From Rhabditoides inermis (Eukaryota > Nematoda > Chromadorea > Rhabditida > Rhabditidae): 64,000 nucleotides of DNA. A program made the position numbers and the translations under genes. Below are positions 28,352 through 41,745 of the stretch, piece by piece. The DNA lies in assembly GCA_963966185.1 (NCBI GenBank), contig CAWZYM010000124.1:248001-312000 (forward strand), given 5' to 3'. The notes below the pieces were generated by a model that was not told where the DNA came from, made no database searches, and saw nothing but the letters and a program-made list of their open reading frames with translations. Positions within the stretch are counted from its first letter, which is position 1, and every line of letters starts with the position of its first letter.

Positions 28352-30001
28352 TTGTCACTCATCGAATCAATCTCCGACAGAGCATCAGCTGCCATTCATG
28401 ATTTCTATCTCGAATTAAACTTAATCGAAATAGAACTTCAAGAAAATGTAGTTTGTTGCCTTGGCTTCGTTCATCTTCGTAGCCCGCACCGTCCCCAATA
28501 CCCATTACACGGTCGTTTGTCACTCATTGAATCAATATCCGACAGAGCATCAGCTGCTATTCATGATTTCTATCTCGAATTCAACTTAATCAAAATAGAA
28601 CTTCGAGAAAATTTAGTTTGTTGCCTTGGCTTCGTTCATCTTCGTAGCCCGCACCGTCCCCAATACCCATTACACGGTCGTTTGTCACTCATTGAATCAA
28701 TATCCGACAGAGCATCAGCTGCTATTCATGATTTCTATCTTAAATTCAACCTAATCAAAATAGAACTTCAAGAAAATGTAGTTTGTTGCCTTGGATTCGT
28801 TTATCACCGTAGCCCGCACCGTCCCCGATACCCATTACACGATCGTTTGTCAGTCGTCGAATCAATCTCCGACAGAGCATCAGCTGCCATTCATGATTTC
28901 TATCTCGAATTCAACTTAATCGAAATAGAACTTCAAGAAAATGTAGTTTGTTGCCTTGGCTTCGTTCATCTTCGTAGCCCGCACCGTCCCCGATACCCAT
29001 TACACGATCATTTGTCACTCGTCGAATCAATCTCCGACAGAGCATCAGCTGCCATTCATGCTTTCTATCTCGAATTCAACTTAATCGAAATAGATTTTCA
29101 AGAAAATGTAGTTTGTTGCCTTGGCTTCGTTCATCTTCGTAGCCCGCACCGTCCCCGATACCCACTAAACGATCGTTTGTCACTCGTCGAATCAATCTCC
29201 GATAGAGCATCAGCTGCCATTCAAAATTTCTATCTTGAATTCTACTTAAACAAGGTAGAACTTCGAGAAAATGTAGTTTGTTGCCTTTGCTTCGTTCATC
29301 TTCGTAGCCCGCACCGTCCCCAATACCCATTACACGGTCGTTTGTCACTCATCGAATCAATCTCCGACAGAGCATCAGCTGCCATTCATGATTTCTATCT
29401 CGAATTCAACTTAATCGTAATAGAACTTCAAGAAAATGTAGTTTGTTGCCTTGGCTTCGTTCATCTTCGTAGCCCGCACCGTCCCCGATACCCATTACAC
29501 GATCATTTGTCACTCGTCGAATCAATCTCCGACAGAGCATCAGCTGCCATTCATAATTTCTATCTCGAATACAACTTAATCAAAATAGAACTTCCAGAAA
29601 GTGTAGTTTGTTGCCTTGGCTTCGTTCATCTTCGTAGCCCGCACCGTCCCCGATACCCACTAAACGATCGTTTGTCACTCGTCGAATCAATCTCCGACAG
29701 AGCATCAGCTGCCATTCATAATTTCTATCTTGAATTCTACTTAAACAAGGTAGAACTTCGAGAAAATGTAGTTTGTTGCCTTGGCTTCGTTCATCTTCGT
29801 AGCCCGCACCGTCCCCGATACCCAATACACGATCGTTTGTCAGTCGTCGAATCAATCTCCGACAGAGCATCAGCTGCCATTCATAATTTTTATCTTGAAT
29901 TCTACTTAAACAAGGTAGAACTTCGAGAAAATGTAGTTTGTTGCCTTGGCTTCGTTCATCTTCGTAGCCCGCACCGTCCCCAATACCCATTACACGGTCG
30001 T
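28352..30001. repeat. Ten-monomer tandem duplication, copy 1 (1650 bp)
   Basis: The order is E'-R-k-E-A-N-V-P-n-n. The first monomer carries gaattaaac in place of gaattcaac, a marker I found only here and 1650 bp downstream. This identifies the two blocks as products of one duplication. Confidence 0.88.
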
Positions 30002-31651
30002 TTGTCACTCATCGAATCAATCTCCGACAGAGCATCAGCTGCCATTCATGATTTCTATCTCGAATTAAACTTAATCGAAATAGAACTTCAAGAAAATGTA
30101 GTTTGTTGCCTTGGCTTCGTTCATCTTCGTAGCCCGCACCGTCCCCAATACCCATTACACGGTCGTTTGTCACTCATTGAATCAATATCCGACAGAGCAT
30201 CAGCTGCTATTCATGATTTCTATCTCGAATTCAACTTAATCAAAATAGAACTTCGAGAAAATTTAGTTTGTTGCCTTGGCTTCGTTCATCTTCGTAGCCC
30301 GCACCGTCCCCAATACCCATTACACGGTCGTTTGTCACTCATTGAATCAATATCCGACAGAGCATCAGCTGCTATTCATGATTTCTATCTTAAATTCAAC
30401 CTAATCAAAATAGAACTTCAAGAAAATGTAGTTTGTTGCCTTGGATTCGTTTATCACCGTAGCCCGCACCGTCCCCGATACCCATTACACGATCGTTTGT
30501 CAGTCGTCGAATCAATCTCCGACAGAGCATCAGCTGCCATTCATGATTTCTATCTCGAATTCAACTTAATCGAAATAGAACTTCAAGAAAATGTAGTTTG
30601 TTGCCTTGGCTTCGTTCATCTTCGTAGCCCGCACCGTCCCCGATACCCATTACACGATCATTTGTCACTCGTCGAATCAATCTCCGACAGAGCATCAGCT
30701 GCCATTCATGCTTTCTATCTCGAATTCAACTTAATCGAAATAGATTTTCAAGAAAATGTAGTTTGTTGCCTTGGCTTCGTTCATCTTCGTAGCCCGCACC
30801 GTCCCCGATACCCACTAAACGATCGTTTGTCACTCGTCGAATCAATCTCCGATAGAGCATCAGCTGCCATTCAAAATTTCTATCTTGAATTCTACTTAAA
30901 CAAGGTAGAACTTCGAGAAAATGTAGTTTGTTGCCTTTGCTTCGTTCATCTTCGTAGCCCGCACCGTCCCCAATACCCATTACACGGTCGTTTGTCACTC
31001 ATCGAATCAATCTCCGACAGAGCATCAGCTGCCATTCATGATTTCTATCTCGAATTCAACTTAATCGTAATAGAACTTCAAGAAAATGTAGTTTGTTGCC
31101 TTGGCTTCGTTCATCTTCGTAGCCCGCACCGTCCCCGATACCCATTACACGATCATTTGTCACTCGTCGAATCAATCTCCGACAGAGCATCAGCTGCCAT
31201 TCATAATTTCTATCTCGAATACAACTTAATCAAAATAGAACTTCCAGAAAGTGTAGTTTGTTGCCTTGGCTTCGTTCATCTTCGTAGCCCGCACCGTCCC
31301 CGATACCCACTAAACGATCGTTTGTCACTCGTCGAATCAATCTCCGACAGAGCATCAGCTGCCATTCATAATTTCTATCTTGAATTCTATTAAAACAAGG
31401 TAGAACTTCGAGAAAATGTAGTTTGTTGCCTTGGCTTCGTTCATCTTCGTAGCCCGCACCGTCCCCGATACCCAATACACGATCGTTTGTCAGTCGTCGA
31501 ATCAATCTCCGACAGAGCATCAGCTGCCATTCATAATTTTTATCTTGAATTCTACTTAAACAAGGTAGAACTTCGAGAAAATGTAGTTTGTTGCCTTGGC
31601 TTCGTTCATCTTCGTAGCCCGCACCGTCCCCAATACCCATTACACGGTCGT
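30002..31651. repeat. Ten-monomer tandem duplication, copy 2 (1650 bp)
   Basis: It is the same ten-monomer order with the shared gaattaaac marker. It differs from copy 1 at the first n monomer, where ctacttaaac reads ctattaaaac. The two changes, at 31390 and 31393, create a private TAA at 31391-31393. I noticed no other differences. Confidence 0.88.
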
Positions 31652-32476
31652 TTGTCACTCATCGAATCAATCTCCGACAGAGCATCAGCTGCCATTCATG
31701 ATTTCTATTTTAAATTCAACTTAACCAAAACAGAACTTCCAGAAAATGTAGTTTGTTGCCTTGGCTTCGTTCATCTTCGTAGCCCGCACCGTCCCCAATA
31801 CCCATTACACGGTCGTTTGTCACTCATCGAATCAATCTCCGACAGAGCATCAGCTGCCATTCATGATTTCTATCTCGAATTCAACTTAATCAAAATAGAA
31901 CTTCAAGAAAATGTAGTTTGTTGCCTTGGATTCGTTTATCACCGTAGCCCGCACCGTCCCCGATACCCATTACACGATCGTTTGTCAGTCGTCGAATCAA
32001 TCTCCGACAGAGCATCAGCTGCCATTCATGATTTCTATCTCAAATTCAACTTAATCGAAATAGAACTTCAAGAAAATGTAGTTTGTTGCCTTGGCTTCGT
32101 TCATCTTCGTAGCCCGCACCGTCCCCGATACCCATTACACGATCATTTGTCACTCGTCGAATCAATCTCCGACAGAGCATCAGCTGCCATTCATGCTTTC
32201 TATCTCGAATTCAACTTAATCGAAATAGATTTTCAAGAAAATGTAGTTTGTTGCCTTGGCTTCGTTCATCTTCGTAGCCCGCACCGTCCCCGATACCCAC
32301 TAAACGATCGTTTGTAACTCGTCGAATCAATCTCCGACAGAGCATCAGCTGCCATTCAAAATTTCTATCTTGAATTCTACTTAAACAAGGTAGAACTTCG
32401 AGAAAATGTAGTTTGTTGCCTTTGCTTCGTTCATCTTCGTAGCCCGCACCGTCCCCAATACCCATTACACGGTCGT

Positions 32477-34291
32477 TTGTCACTCATCGAATCAATCTCC
32501 GACAGAGCATCAGCTGCCATTCATGATTTCTATCTCGAATTCAACTTAATCGTAATAGAACTTCAAGAAAATGTAGTTTGTTGCCTTGGCTTCGTTCATC
32601 TTCGTAGCCCGCACCGTCCCCGATACCCATTACACGATCATTTGTCACTCGTCGAATCAATCTCCGACAGAGCATCAGCTGCCATTCATAATTTCTATCT
32701 CGAATACAACTTAATCAAAATAGAACTTCCAGAAAGTGTAGTTTGTTGCCTTGGCTTCGTTCATCTTCGTAGCCCGCACCGTCCCCGATACCCACTAAAC
32801 GATCGTTTGTCACTCGTCGAATCAATCTCCGACAGAGCATCAGCTGCCATTCATAATTTCTATCTTGAGTTCTACTTAAACAAGGTAGAACTTCGAGAAA
32901 ATGTAGTTTGTTGCCTTGGCTTCGTTCATCTTCGTAGCCCGCACCGTCCCCGATACCCAATACACGATCGTTTGTCAGTCGTCGAATCAATCTCCGACAG
33001 AGCATCAGCTGCCATTCATAATTTTTATCTTGAATTCTACTTAAACAAGGTAGAACTTCGAGAAAATGTAGTTTGTTGCCTTGGCTTCGTTCATCTTCGT
33101 AGCCCGCACCGTCCCCAATACCCATTACACGGTCGTTTGTCACTCATTGAATCAATCTCCGACAGAGCATCAGCTGCCATTCATGATTTCTATTTTAAAT
33201 TCAACTTAACCAAAACAGAACTTCCAGAAAATGTAGTTTGTTGCCTTGGCTTCGTTCATCTTCGTAGCCCGCACCGTCCCCAATACCCATTACACGGTCG
33301 TTTGTCACTCATCGAATCAATCTCCGACAGAGCATCAGCTGCCATTCATGATTTCTATCTCGAATTCAACTTAATCAAAATAGAACTTCAAGAAAATTTA
33401 GTTTGTTGCCTTGGCTTCGTTCATCTTCGTAGCCCGCACCGTCCCCAATACCCATTACACGGTCGTTTGTCACTCATTGAATCAATATCCGACAGAGCAT
33501 CAGCTGCTATTCATGATTTCTATCTTGAATTCAACTTAATCAAAATAGAACTTCAAGAAAATGTAGTTTGTTGCCTTGAATTCGTTTATCACCGTAGCCC
33601 GCACCGTCCCCAATACCCATTACACGGTCGTTTGTCACTCATCGAATCAATCTCCGCCAGAGCATCAGCTGCCATTCATGATTTCTATCTTGAATTCAAC
33701 TTAATCAAAATAGAACTTCGAGAAAATTTGGTTTGTTGCCTTGGCTTCGTTCATCTTCGTAGCCCGCACCGTCCCCAATACCCATTACACGGTCGTTTGT
33801 CACTCATCGAATCAATCTCCGACAGAGCATCAGCTGCCATTCATGATTTCTATTTTAAATTCAACTTAACCAAAATAGAACTTCCAGAAAATGTAGTTTG
33901 TTGCCTTGGCTTCGTTCATCTTCGTAGCCCGCACCGTCCCCAATACCCATTACACGGTCGTTTGTCACTCATCGAATCAATCTCCGCCAGAGCATCAGCT
34001 GCCATTCATGATTTCTATCTTGAATTCAACTTAATCAAAATAGAACTTCGAGAAAATTTGGTTTGTTGCCTTGGCTTCGTTCATCTTCGTAGCCCGCACC
34101 GTCCCCAATACCCATTACACGATCGTTTGTAACTCGTCGAATCAATCTCCGACAGAGCATCAGCTGCCATTCAAAATTTCTATCTTGAATTCTACTTAAA
34201 CAAGGTAGAACTTCGAGAAAATGTAGTTTGTTGCCTTTGCTTCGTTCATCTTCGTAGCCCGCACCGTCCCCAATACCCATTACACGGTCGT
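32477..34291. repeat. 11-monomer cassette V-P-n-n-T-K1-G-R-t-R-N*, copy 2
   Basis: It is the near-identical partner of 23567-25381, 54 monomers downstream. The G-R-t-R-N* part of this copy is duplicated again immediately to the right. Confidence 0.85.
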
Positions 34292-34456
34292 TTGTCACTC
34301 ATCGAATCAATCTCCGACAGAGCATCAGCTGCCATTCATGATTTCTATCTCGAATTCAACTTAATCGTAATAGAACTTCGAGAAAATGTAGTTTGTTGCC
34401 TTGGCTTCGTTCATCTTCGTAGCCCGCACCGTCCCCAATACCCATTACACGGTCGT
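33467..34456. repeat. Six-monomer duplication, copy 1 (990 bp)
   Basis: The order is G-R-t-R-N*-V'. The last monomer (34292-34456) is a hybrid. Its left half is class V (cgtaatag). From about 34380 it has cgagaaaatgta and the caata...ggtcgt tail, then attgaatcaatatcc leading back into G. The donor of the right half is unclear, because the obvious candidate K1 has caagaaaattta. Confidence 0.82.
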
Positions 34457-35446
34457 TTGTCACTCATTGAATCAATATCCGACAGAGCATCAGCTGCTAT
34501 TCATGATTTCTATCTTGAATTCAACTTAATCAAAATAGAACTTCAAGAAAATGTAGTTTGTTGCCTTGAATTCGTTTATCACCGTAGCCCGCACCGTCCC
34601 CAATACCCATTACACGGTCGTTTGTCACTCATCGAATCAATCTCCGCCAGAGCATCAGCTGCCATTCATGATTTCTATCTTGAATTCAACTTAATCAAAA
34701 TAGAACTTCGAGAAAATTTGGTTTGTTGCCTTGGCTTCGTTCATCTTCGTAGCCCGCACCGTCCCCAATACCCATTACACGGTCGTTTGTCACTCATCGA
34801 ATCAATCTCCGACAGAGCATCAGCTGCCATTCATGATTTCTATTTTAAATTCAACTTAACCAAAATAGAACTTCCAGAAAATGTAGTTTGTTGCCTTGGC
34901 TTCGTTCATCTTCGTAGCCCGCACCGTCCCCAATACCCATTACACGGTCGTTTGTCACTCATCGAATCAATCTCCGCCAGAGCATCAGCTGCCATTCATG
35001 ATTTCTATCTTGAATTCAACTTAATCAAAATAGAACTTCGAGAAAATTTGGTTTGTTGCCTTGGCTTCGTTCATCTTCGTAGCCCGCACCGTCCCCAATA
35101 CCCATTACACGATCGTTTGTAACTCGTCGAATCAATCTCCGACAGAGCATCAGCTGCCATTCAAAATTTCTATCTTGAATTCTACTTAAACAAGGTAGAA
35201 CTTCGAGAAAATGTAGTTTGTTGCCTTTGCTTCGTTCATCTTCGTAGCCCGCACCGTCCCCAATACCCATTACACGGTCGTTTGTCACTCATCGAATCAA
35301 TCTCCGACAGAGCATCAGCTGCCATTCATGATTTCTATCTCGAATTCAACTTAATCGTAATAGAACTTCAAGAAAATGTAGTTTGTTGCCTTGGCTTCGT
35401 TCATCTTCGTAGCCCGCACCGTCCCCGATACCCATTACACGATCAT
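34457..35446. repeat. Six-monomer duplication, copy 2 (990 bp)
   Basis: The order is G-R-t-R-N*-V. It is offset by exactly 990 bp from copy 1 and differs mainly in the final V monomer, which here has the usual V right half and continues into P-n-n. Confidence 0.82.
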
Positions 35447-36361
35447 TTGTCACTCGTCGAATCAATCTCCGACAGAGCATCAGCTGCCATTCATAATTTC
35501 TATCTCGAATACAACTTAATCAAAATAGAACTTCCAGAAAGTGTAGTTTGTTGCCTTGGCTTCGTTCATCTTCGTAGCCCGCACCGTCCCCGATACCCAC
35601 TAAACGATCGTTTGTCACTCGTCGAATCAATCTCCGACAGAGCATCAGCTGCCATTCATAATTTCTATCTTGAATTCTACTTAAACAAGGTAGAACTTCG
35701 AGAAAATGTAGTTTGTTGCCTTGGCTTCGTTCATCTTCGTAGCCCGCACCGTCCCCGATACCCAATACACGATCGTTTGTCAGTCGTCGAATCAATCTCC
35801 GACAGAGCATCAGCTGCCATTCATAATTTTTATCTTGAATTCTACTTAAACAAGGTAGAACTTCGAGAAAATGTAGTTTGTTGCCTTGGCTTCGTTCATC
35901 TTCGTAGCCCGCACCGTCCCCAATACCCATTACACGGTCGTTTGTCACTCATCGAATCAATCTCCGACAGAGCATCAGCCGCCATTCATGATTTCTATCT
36001 CGAATACAACTTAATCAAAATAGAACTTCGAGAAAATTTAGTTTGTTGCCTTGGCTTCGTTCATCTTCGTAGCCCGCACCGTCCCCAATACCCATTACAC
36101 GGTCGTTTGTCACTCATTGAATCAATATCCGACAGAGCATCAGCTGCTATTCATGATTTCTATCTTAAATTCAACTTAATCAGAATAGAACTTCAAGAAA
36201 ATGTAGTTTGTTGCCTTGGATTCGTTTATCACCGTAGCCCGCACCGTCCCCGATACCCATTACACGATCGTTTGTCAGTCGTCGAATCAATCTCCGACAG
36301 AGCATCAGCTGCCATTCATGTTTTCTATCTCGAATTCAACTTAATCGAAATAGAACTTTAA

Positions 36362-39300
36362 GAAAATGTAGTTTGTTGCCTTGGCTTCGTTCATCTTCGT
36401 AGCCCGCACCGTCCCCGATACCCATTACACGATCATTTGTCACTCGTCGAATCAATCTCCGACAGAGCATCAGCTGCCATTCATAATTTCTATCTCGAAT
36501 ACAACTTAATCAAAATAGAACTTCCAGAAAGTGTAGTTTGTTGCCTTGGCTTCGTTCATCTTCGTATCCCGCACCGTCCCCGATACCCACTAAACGATCG
36601 TTTGTCACTCATCGAATCAATCTCCGCCAGAGCATCAGCTGCCATTCATGATTTCTATCTTGAATTCAACTTAATCAAAATAGAACTTCGAGAAAATGTA
36701 GTTTGTTGCCTTGGCTTCGTTCATCTTCGTAGCCCGCACCGTCCCCAATACCCATTACACGGTCGTTTGTCACTCATCGAATCAATCTCCGACAGAGCAT
36801 CAGCTGCCATTCATGATTTCTATCTCGAATTCAACTTAATCGAAATAGAACTTCAAGAAAATGTAGTTTGTTGCCTTGGCTTCGTTCATCTTCGTAGCCC
36901 GCACCGTCCCCAATACCCATTACACGGTCGTTTGTCACTCATTGAATCAATATCCGACAGAGCATCAGCTGCTATTCATGATTTCTATCTTGAATTCAAC
37001 TTAATCAAAATAGAACTTCAAGAAAATGTAGTTTGTTGCCTTGGATTCGTTTATCACCGTAGCCCGCACCGTCCCCAATACCCATTACACGGTCGTTTGT
37101 CACTCATCGAATCAATCTCCGCCAGAGCATCAGCTGCCATTCATGATTTCTATCTCGAATTCAACTTAATCAAAATAGAACTTCGAGAAAATTTAGTTTG
37201 TTGCCTTGACTTCGTTCATCTTCGTAGCCCGCACCGTCCCCAATACCCATTACACGGTCGTTTGTCACTCATCGAATCAATCTCCGACAGAGCATCAGCC
37301 GCCATTCATGATTTCTATCTCGAATACAACTTAATCAAAATAGAACTTCGAGAAAATTTAGTTTGTTGCCTTGGCTTCGTTCATCTTCGTAGCCCGCACC
37401 GTCCCCAATACCCATTACACGGTCGTTTGTCACTCATTGAATCAATATCCGACAGAGCATCAGCTGCTATTCATGATTTCTATCTTAAATTCAACCTAAT
37501 CAAAATAGAACTTCAAGAAAATGTAGTTTGTTGCCTTGGATTCGTTTATCACCGTAGCCCGCACCGTCCCCGATACCAATTACACGATCGTTTGTCAGTC
37601 GTCGAATCAATCTCCGACAGAGCATCAGCTGCCATTCATGATTTCTATCTCGAATTCAACTTAATCGAAATAGAACTTCAAGAAAATGTAGTTTGTTGCC
37701 TTGGCTTCGTTCATCTTCGTAGCCCGCACCGTCCCCGATACCCATTACACGATCATTTGTCACTCGTCGAATCAATCTCCGACAGAGCATCAGCTGCCAT
37801 TCATGCTTTCTATCTCGAATTCAACTTAATCGAAATAGATTTTCAAGAAAATGTAGTTTGTTGCCTTGGCTTCGTTCATCTTCGTAGCCCGCACCGTCCC
37901 CGATACCCACTAAACGATCGTTTGTCACTCGTCGAATCAATCTCCGATAGAGCATCAGCTGCCATTCAAAATTTCTATCTTGAATTCTACTTAAACAAGG
38001 TAGAACTTCGAGAAAATGTAGTTTGTTGCCTTTGCTTCGTTCATCTTCGTAGCCCGCACCGTCCCCAATACCCATTACACGGTCGTTTGTCACTCATCGA
38101 ATCAATCTCCGACAGAGCATCAGCTGCCATTCATGATTTCTATCTCGAATTCAACTTAATCGTAATAGAACTTCAAGAAAATGTAGTTTGTTGCCTTGGC
38201 TTCGTTCATCTTCGTAGCCCGCACCGTCCCCGATACCCATTACACGATCATTTGTCACTCGTCGAATCAATCTCCGACAGAGCATCAGCTGCCATTCATA
38301 ATTTCTATCTCGAATACAACTTAATCAAAATAGAACTTCCAGAAAGTGTAGTTTGTTGCCTTGGCTTCGTTCATCTTCGTAGCCCGCACCGTCCCCGATA
38401 CCCACTAAACGATCGTTTGTCACTCGTCGAATCAATCTCCGACAGAGCATCAGCTGCCATTCATAATTTCTATCTTGAATTCTACTTAAACAAGGTAGAA
38501 CTTCGAGAAAATGTAGTTTGTTGCCTTGGCTTCGTTCATCTTCGTAGCCCGCACCGTCCCCGATACCCAATACACGATCGTTTGTCAGTCGTCGAATCAA
38601 TCTCCGACAGAGCATCAGCTGCCATTCATAATTTTTATCTTGAATTCTACTTAAACAAGGTAGAACTTCGAGAAAATGTAGTTTGTTGCCTTGGCTTCGT
38701 TCATCTTCGTAGCCCGCACCGTCCCCAATACCCATTACACGGTCGTTTGTCACTCATCGAATCAATCTCCGACAGAGCATCAGCTGCCATTCATGATTTC
38801 TATTTTAAATTCAACTTAACCAAAACAGAACTTCCAGAAAATGTAGTTTGTTGCCTTGGCTTCGTTCATCTTCGTAGCCCGCACCGTCCCCAATACCCAT
38901 TACACGGTCGTTTGTCACTCATCGAATCAATCTCCGACAGAGCATCAGCTGCCATTCATGATTTCTATCTCGAATTCAACTTAATCAAAATAGAACTTCA
39001 AGAAAATTTAGTTTGTTGCCTTGGCTTCGTTCATCTTCGTAGCCCGCACCGTCCCCAATACCCATTACACGGTCGTTTGTCACTCATTGAATCAATATCC
39101 GACAGAGCATCAGCTGCTATTCATGATTTCTATCTTAAATTCAACTTAATCAAAATAGAACTTCAAGAAAATGTAGTTTGTTGCCTTGGATTCGTTTATC
39201 ACCGTAGCCCGCACCGTCCCCGATACCCATTACACGATCGTTTGTCAGTCGTCGAATCAATCTCCGACAGAGCATCAGCTGCCATTCATGATTTCTATCT

Positions 39301-41745
39301 CAAATTCAACTTAATCGAAATAGAACTTCAAGAAAATGTAGTTTGTTGCCTTGGCTTCGTTCATCTTCGTAGCCCGCACCGTCCCCGATACCCATTACAC
39401 GATCATTTGTCACTCGTCGAATCAATCTCCGACAGAGCATCAGCTGCCATTCATGCTTTCTATCTCGAATTCAACTTAATCGAAATAGATTTTCAAGAAA
39501 CTGTAGTTTGTTGCCTTTGCTTCGTTCATCTTCGTAGCCCGCACCGTCCCCAATACCCATTACACGGTCGTTTGTCACTCATCGAATCAATCTCCGACAG
39601 AGCATCAGCTGCCATTCATGATTTCTATCTCGAATTCAACTTAATCGTAATAGAACTTCAAGAAAATGTAGTTTGTTGCCTTGGCTTCGTTCATCTTCGT
39701 AGCCCGCACCGTCCCCGATACCCATTACACGATCATTTGTCACTCGTCGAATCAATCTCCGACAGAGCATCAGCTGCCATTCATAATTTCTATCTCGAAT
39801 ACAACTTAATCAAAATAGAACTTCCAGAAAGTGTAGTTTGTTGCCTTGGCTTCGTTCATCTTCGTAGCCCGCACCGTCCCCGATACCCACTAAACGATCG
39901 TTTGTCACTCGTCGAATCAATCTCCGACAGAGCATCAGCTGCCATTCATAATTTCTATCTTGAATTCTACTTAAACAAGGTAGAACTTCGAGAAAATGTA
40001 GTTTGTTGCCTTGGCTTCGTTCATCTTCGTAGCCCGCACCGTCCCCGATACCCAATACACGATCGTTTGTCAGTCGTCGAATCAATCTCCGACAGAGCAT
40101 CAGCTGCCATTCATAATTTTTATCTTGAATTCTACTTAAACAAGGTAGAACTTCGAGAAAATGTAGTTTGTTGCCTTGGCTTCGTTCATCTTCGTAGCCC
40201 GCACCGTCCCCAATACCCATTACACGGTCGTTTGTCACTCATCGAATCAATCTCCGACAGAGCATCAGCTGCCATTCATGATTTCTATTTTAAATTCAAC
40301 TTAACCAAAACAGAACTTCCAGAAAATGTAGTTTGTTGCCTTGGCTTCGTTCATCTTCGTAGCCCGCACCGTCCCCAATACCCATTACACGGTCGTTTGT
40401 CACTCATCGAATCAATCTCCGACAGAGCATCAGCTGCCATTCATGATTTCTATCTCGAATTCAACTTAATCAAAATAGAACTTCAAGAAAATTTAGTTTG
40501 TTGCCTTGGCTTCGTTCATCTTCGTAGCCCGCACCGTCCCCAATACCCATTACACGGTCGTTTGTCACTCATTGAATCAATATCCGACAGAGCATCAGCT
40601 GCTATTCATGATTTCTATCTTGAATTCAACTTAATCAAAATAGAACTTCAAGAAAATGTAGTTTGTTGCCTTGAATTCGTTTATCACCGTAGCCCGCACC
40701 GTCCCCAATACCCATTACACGGTCGTTTGTCACTCATCGAATCAATCTCCGCCAGAGCATCAGCTGCCATTCATGATTTCTATCTTGAATTCAACTTAAT
40801 CAAAATAGAACTTCGAGAAAATTTGGTTTGTTGCCTTGGCTTCGTTCATCTTCGTAGCCCGCACCGTCCCCAATACCCATTACACGGTCGTTTGTCACTC
40901 ATCGAATCAATCTCCGACAGAGCATCAGCTGCCATTCATGATTTCTATTTTAAATTCAACTTAACCAAAATAGAACTTCCAGAAAATGTAGTTTGTTGCC
41001 TTGGCTTCGTTCATCTTCGTAGCCCGCACCGTCCCCAATACCCATTACACGGTCGTTTGTCACTCATCGAATCAATCTCCGACAGAGCATCAGCTGCCAT
41101 TCATGATTTCTATCTCGAATTCAACTTAATCAAAATAGAACTTCAAGAAATTTTAGTTTGTTGCCTTGGCTTCGTTCATCTTCGTAGCCCGCACCGTCCC
41201 CAATACCCACTACACGGTCGTTTGTCACTCATCGAATCAATCTCCGCCAGAGCATCAGCTGCCATTCATGATTTCTATCTTGAATTCAACTTAATCAAAA
41301 TAGAACTTCGAGAAAATTTGGTTTGTTGCCTTGGCTTCGTTCATCTTCGTAGCCCGCACCGTCCCCAATACCTATTACACGGTCGTTTGTCACTCATCGA
41401 ATCAATCTCCGCCAGAGCATCAGCTGCCATTCATGATTTCTATCTTGAATTCAACTTAATCAAAATAGAACTTCGAGAAAATTTGGTTTGTTGCCTTGGC
41501 TTCGTTCATCTTCGTAGCCCGCACCGTCCCCAATACCCATTACACGGTCGTTTGTCACTCATCGAATCAATCTCCGACAGAGCATCAGCTGCCATTCATG
41601 ATTTCTATTTTAAATTCAACTTAATCAAAATAGAACTTCAAGAAATTTTAGTTTGTTGCCTTGGCTTCGTTCATCTTCGTAGCCCGCACCGTCCCCAATA
41701 CCCATTACACGGTCGTTTGTCACTCGTCGAATCAATCTCCGACAG
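36362..41745. repeat. Macro-unit from P to the first 106-bp element
   Basis: The order is P-R'-E-W-R-Y-k-E-A-N-V-P-n-n-T-K1-k-e-(A/N hybrid)-V-P-n-n-T-K1-G-R-t-Ki-R-R-f. The W-R cassette, absent from about 17.8 to 36.9 kb, reappears. Two classes specific to the right of the window appear, Ki and f, both with aagaaatttta at codons 30-33. No TAA occurs in the open frame here because the A/N hybrid has lost the N* stop. The frame therefore runs from 36437 to 41788. Confidence 0.85.
39407..39571. repeat. A/N hybrid monomer, single-monomer deletion
   Basis: A and N are adjacent in every canonical cassette. Here one monomer has the A left half (catgctttc, gatttt, caag; A-type a at 39495) and the N right half (cctttgc; N-type t at 39518). 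Exactly one repeat length and the N* TAA are removed. The breakpoint lies between 39495 and 39518. The monomer also has aaactg (c at 39501), seen elsewhere only near 22671. Confidence 0.85.

Larger units (their letters stand above)
27947..36361. repeat. Macro-HOR 3, 51 monomers (8415 bp)
   Basis: It starts with P(atcccg) and ends with U* (TAA 36359-36361). It is longer than its two neighbours because it contains two further local duplications, a 1650-bp ten-monomer repeat (28352-31651) and a 990-bp six-monomer repeat (33467-35446). Removing one copy of each leaves 35 monomers, so unit length clearly varies by whole monomers. Confidence 0.85.
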
